Shown: piece after piece, positions 6,232-9,148 of the stretch
How positions within the stretch are numbered: the first letter of the stretch is position 1
How the letters are laid out: the number at the start of each line of letters is the position of its first letter
NCBI GenBank assembly: GCA_030632865.1
Contig: DAOVTY010000114.1
Span: 1 to 9,148, forward strand
Direction: 5' to 3'
DNA length: 9,148 nucleotides
Source: Bacteroidota bacterium
Lineage (GTDB): Bacteria > Bacteroidota > Bacteroidia > Bacteroidales > Prolixibacteraceae
Translations under genes and position numbers: made by a program
The notes under the pieces: generated by a model
Told to the model about the DNA's origin: nothing
The model's input: only the letters and a program-made list of their open reading frames with translations
Databases searched by the model: none

Positions 6232-8490
6232 ATGCTAAAAACCTTAAAAACTAAGTACAATCTTTCGAATCCCCAAATTACCAGACTAGTTGGTTACGAC
6301 ATTGTGAATTATAAAGTTAGTAGCAATTCAGAGAAATATATTCTTAAAGTTTATCCAGATAAAAAGGAAGAGTTTGATTTGGCAGAAGCAGAAAATGAAA
6401 TTTTAGTGTACCTTCAAAAAGAACATAACAACAAGTTTCCAGAACCAATAAAAAACAAAGCCAACAATTTACTAACTCCTTTTCAAGAAAATAATTCAAC
6501 AAAAACAGCACGTTTATTAACTTACTTAGAAGGAGATTTTCTGGGAGATGTGGAACATTCCGAAGAACTCTTTAAATCGTTTGGAAAATTTTTAGCCGAG
6601 ATGGATTTGAAACTTCAAGGTTGTAAAAATTATGTAATTGAAGCCCGAAAACTAAAATGGGATTTGCAACATTTTTTGTTGAATGAAAAATATTTGAACG
6701 ATATTCCAAACGCATCAAACAGAAAAATAGCAGCTTACTTTTTTCAGCAATTTAAAGAAAAGGTAATTCCTGTTTTGCCAGATCTCCGAAAACAAATTAT
6801 ACACGACGATGCAAACGAATGGAATACGCTTGTTCAGAACAATAGTATTTCCGGAATATTTGATTTTGGCGATGTGTGTTATTCGCAATTAATTAATGAA
6901 CTTGCAATTGCACTAGCCTATTCACTCCTCGGGAAAAAAGAACCACTAAAATGGGCTATTCCAATAATTTTGGAGTACCATAAAATTTTACCGCTCGAAG
7001 AAAAAGAGATTGATATTTTGTACTGGTTAATTGCTGCAAGGTTATGTACCACTGCCAGCAATTCGGCGTACGAACGAATTCAACGACCGGAAAATTCATA
7101 TATTCAAATTAGCGAAAAACCAGCGTGGGAATTACTTGAAATTTGGGTGACTATTAATCCAATTCATGCCCGCAACGAATTTAGAAAAGCGGCTGGATTT
7201 CAAATTCAAAAAGGAAAAGAGATAGAAATAGTTAAAAATGAGCGATTAAATTCAGTTAGTTCTATATTTTCAATCAGCTACAAAAAGCCTGTTTACTTAG
7301 AAAGTGCAGCATTTCAATATATGTTCGATAAATATGGGAACAGCTATTTAGACGCATATAATAATATTCCGCATGTTGGACATTCGCACCCGAGAGTTGT
7401 AGAAGCTGGGCAAAAACAGATGGCAAAACTTAACACAAACACCCGCTTTTTATACGACCAGTTAAATAATTATTCAGCAAATTTATTAAAGAAATTCCCT
7501 TCCCAACTTAGTAAGGTTTTCTTTGTAAACTCGGGAAGTGCAGCCGGCGATTTGGCAATTCGGCTGGCACGGAATTTTACAGGTAAAAACAGAATTGCTG
7601 CACTTGAATATGGCTACCACGGAAACATGCAAACCACCGTCGAAATCAGTCATTATAAATTTGCAGGAAAGGGAGGGAAAGGCGCATCTGAGAATGTTCT
7701 ATGTTTACCAATTCCTGATATTTATCGGGGTGAATTTAGAAACGAAAAGGACGGACTTTCTTATGCAAAAAAGGCCATACAACAAATCAGTAATTCAAAA
7801 GAAAAAATTGCCGCTTTTATAGCCGAACCAATTGTTGGCTGCGGAGGGCAGGTTCCATTGGCAAAAGATTATTTAAAAGAAGTTTATACTGCCCTTCGAA
7901 ATCAGGGTGGTATTTGTATTTCCGACGAAGTGCAAACCGGGTTCGGACGTTTGGGAGATGTTTTCTGGGGATTCGAAATGCACGAAGTTGTGCCAGATAT
8001 TGTAATTCTTGGGAAACCAATGGGAAACGGTCACCCGATTGGTGCAGTAGTTACCACCGATGAAATTGCAGAAGCATTTAATAACGGAATGGAATTTTTC
8101 AGTTCGTTTGGTGGCAATCCTGTTTCGTGTGCAATTGGACAGGCAGTTTTAAATGTTTTGGAAGAGGAACAACTTCAGCAAAATGCAAAAACTGTTGGCG
8201 ATTATTATATTCAACAATTAAAAGAACTTCAACAAAAATTTGATTGCATTGGCGATGTTCGGGGCTCGGGGCTGTTTATTGGTTTTGAATTTGTTAAAAA
8301 CAGAATGACTTTGGAGCCCGACACAGAACTGGCACAAAAAGTAAAAAATAACCTCCGCGAAAATAATATTCTCGTGGGCACCGACGGAACTTTTAACAAC
8401 GTAATAAAATCGAAACCACCGCTATGTTTTACTAAGGAGAATGTGGATGAAGTGGTTGGCGCAATTAAAAAGATTATTGAAGATTTATAA
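6232..8490 (+). CDS. Fused APH-type amino-alcohol kinase and PLP-dependent phospho-lyase (ETNPPL/PHYKPL family)
   Basis: Starting from the ATG at 6232 this is a 752-residue cytoplasmic protein with two catalytic domains. Residues about 15-315 form an aminoglycoside-phosphotransferase-like kinase: HDDANEWN (191-198) fits the HxDxxxxN loop with Asp193 as base, and DFGD (211-214) binds metal. Residues about 330-752 form a class-III PLP enzyme: NSGSAAGD (433-440), SDEVQTGFGR (564-573), Schiff-base Lys595 in GKPMGNGHPIG, then SFGGNPVSCA and IGDVRGSGLFIG. These match ethanolamine-phosphate and 5-phosphohydroxylysine phospho-lyases far better than ordinary ornithine or GABA aminotransferases. The likely sequence is phosphorylation of an amino alcohol (ethanolamine, hydroxylysine or similar), then elimination of phosphate and ammonia to an aldehyde. 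The substrate is unresolved. The ATG at 6190 lies upstream of the predicted transcript start and would add 14 residues with no family match. Tandem stops (TAATAA) end the gene. Confidence 0.88.
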   Translation: MLKTLKTKYNLSNPQITRLVGYDIVNYKVSSNSEKYILKVYPDKKEEFDLAEAENEILVYLQKEHNNKFPEPIKNKANNLLTPFQENNSTKTARLLTYLEGDFLGDVEHSEELFKSFGKFLAEMDLKLQGCKNYVIEARKLKWDLQHFLLNEKYLNDIPNASNRKIAAYFFQQFKEKVIPVLPDLRKQIIHDDANEWNTLVQNNSISGIFDFGDVCYSQLINELAIALAYSLLGKKEPLKWAIPIILEYHKILPLEEKEIDILYWLIAARLCTTASNSAYERIQRPENSYIQISEKPAWELLEIWVTINPIHARNEFRKAAGFQIQKGKEIEIVKNERLNSVSSIFSISYKKPVYLESAAFQYMFDKYGNSYLDAYNNIPHVGHSHPRVVEAGQKQMAKLNTNTRFLYDQLNNYSANLLKKFPSQLSKVFFVNSGSAAGDLAIRLARNFTGKNRIAALEYGYHGNMQTTVEISHYKFAGKGGKGASENVLCLPIPDIYRGEFRNEKDGLSYAKKAIQQISNSKEKIAAFIAEPIVGCGGQVPLAKDYLKEVYTALRNQGGICISDEVQTGFGRLGDVFWGFEMHEVVPDIVILGKPMGNGHPIGAVVTTDEIAEAFNNGMEFFSSFGGNPVSCAIGQAVLNVLEEEQLQQNAKTVGDYYIQQLKELQQKFDCIGDVRGSGLFIGFEFVKNRMTLEPDTELAQKVKNNLRENNILVGTDGTFNNVIKSKPPLCFTKENVDEVVGAIKKIIEDL

Positions 8491-8501
8491 TAACACGCAT
8501 C

Positions 8502-9148
8502 TCAATTATCAGAAAACACTATACTCTTAATAGCAGTAAGCAGCGCATTTGCAATCCTGTCAGAACCCAAATCAGAAGGATGAACTCCATCTACTGTGCA
8601 CTCATAATAATCATCGCCCAATACCTTTGAGCCATCAAGGAAATAAATATTTTTATCGCCAGCAGTCACTCGCTCTGCCACCACATTTTTCTGGAAATCA
8701 CGCAAATCAATATACATATCGAAAGTAGGACTTTCTTTAAAATGTATAGCATATCTTATTTTCGACATAACAAGAATTGGAGTTTGAGGATGTTGCTCCC
8801 TTAATATTTCGATAAACGGTACTAAAGTATTTTTAATTGTTTTGCCTGCATTTGCTTCGTAGTCGAGAATAATAAAACTAACGTCGAAAATCTGATTAAT
8901 AAGATTCGCCAAAGCCGGCTCACCTTTTCCATTTCCCGAAAAACCAAGATTTACAAATTGTGCATCTAATTTGCGGCTCAATATATTCGAATACGCCATT
9001 CCGGGACGCGACACACAACCACCCTGCGTAATTGATGTTCCGTAAATCACAATTTTACCACCGAATGCAACTGCCGGTGGTGCCTGTCCGATACTTCCCT
9101 TCCCTATACCAATTTTCAACGATTTTACACCATTATAAAGTGGGAAAT
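8502..9148 (-). CDS. SGNH/GDSL-type hydrolase with GxDLY-type N-terminal region, partial (5' end outside window)
   Basis: The frame runs off the right edge: upstream of the TTG at 9119 it continues in frame as FPLYNGVKSLKIGIG, which resembles the end of the GxDLY domain that often precedes this hydrolase. The TTG is therefore not the start. The visible 205 residues after it hold the SGNH blocks: nucleophile Ser in YGTSITQGG (codon at 9033-9035), the oxyanion-hole segment NLGFSGNGKGEP, LDYEAN as block III, and DGVHPSDLG with the catalytic Asp and His (codons near 8589-8591 and 8580-8582). Such enzymes cleave esters, often acetyl groups on polysaccharides or glycoconjugates, and are commonly exported; any signal peptide would lie outside the window. 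The stop codon is 11 bases from the convergent kinase-lyase gene. Natural substrate unknown. Confidence 0.85.
   Translation of the reverse strand, partial: FPLYNGVKSLKIGIGKGSIGQAPPAVAFGGKIVIYGTSITQGGCVSRPGMAYSNILSRKLDAQFVNLGFSGNGKGEPALANLINQIFDVSFIILDYEANAGKTIKNTLVPFIEILREQHPQTPILVMSKIRYAIHFKESPTFDMYIDLRDFQKNVVAERVTAGDKNIYFLDGSKVLGDDYYECTVDGVHPSDLGSDRIANALLTAIKSIVFSDN

Noticed and set aside
7538..7822. A 94-codon + strand frame inside the PLP-lyase domain
   Set aside because: Out-of-frame shadow of a well-supported catalytic domain.
9117..9119. TTG as the start of the SGNH hydrolase gene
   Set aside because: The upstream in-frame sequence (FPLYNGVKS) continues as recognisable GxDLY-domain-like protein to the window edge.

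Overview
The window is AT-rich and looks like a chromosomal segment of a Bacteroidota bacterium, probably a Bacteroidia-type marine or anaerobic lineage. Three things suggest this. Two promoters match the Bacteroidota sigma factor consensus (TTTG, 19-20 nt, TAnnTTTG). The start codons have no Shine-Dalgarno sequences and are preceded by A-rich leaders. One gene remnant ends like a TonB-dependent outer-membrane receptor. Finer taxonomy is not supported by the sequence alone.

Layout. Positions 1-1100 hold the 3' end of an OFA-type major facilitator transporter (start lies before the window), closed by a strong rho-independent terminator. An AT-rich gap follows, with a consensus promoter and a perfect 22-bp palindrome. 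Positions 1412-4102 encode a large NDP-forming acyl-CoA synthetase with a C-terminal GNAT domain (Pat/PatZ architecture). A perfect hairpin separates it from a SIR2-family protein deacylase (4178-4921). Positions 5091-6102 are a gene graveyard: the 5' third of a dGTPase-like HD gene, the 3' end of an unrecognised gene, and the 3' end of a TonB-dependent receptor gene, all on the + strand. Next is a 752-residue fusion of an APH-type amino-alcohol kinase and a PLP-dependent phospho-lyase of the ETNPPL/PHYKPL family (6232-8490), with its own promoter and an operator-like set of half-sites. A convergent SGNH/GxDLY esterase-family gene (8502 to beyond the right edge, - strand) ends the window.

How the genes may work together. 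The first three intact genes could form an organic-acid/acyl-CoA module: uptake of a small carboxylate, activation to an acyl-CoA, and writing and erasing of lysine acylation. In enterobacteria Pat and CobB reversibly acylate acetyl-CoA synthetase; here writer-like and eraser genes lie next to each other. Unlike PatZ, this synthetase keeps both phospho-transfer histidines, while its GNAT loop has lost glycines, so its main job may be acyl-CoA synthesis. The kinase-lyase fusion would carry out two consecutive catabolic steps (phosphorylate an amino alcohol, then eliminate phosphate and ammonia) in one polypeptide.

No rRNA, tRNA, CRISPR array or intact mobile element was seen. The most unusual parts are the acylation pair, the kinase-lyase fusion with its operator-like promoter, and the compact graveyard between them.
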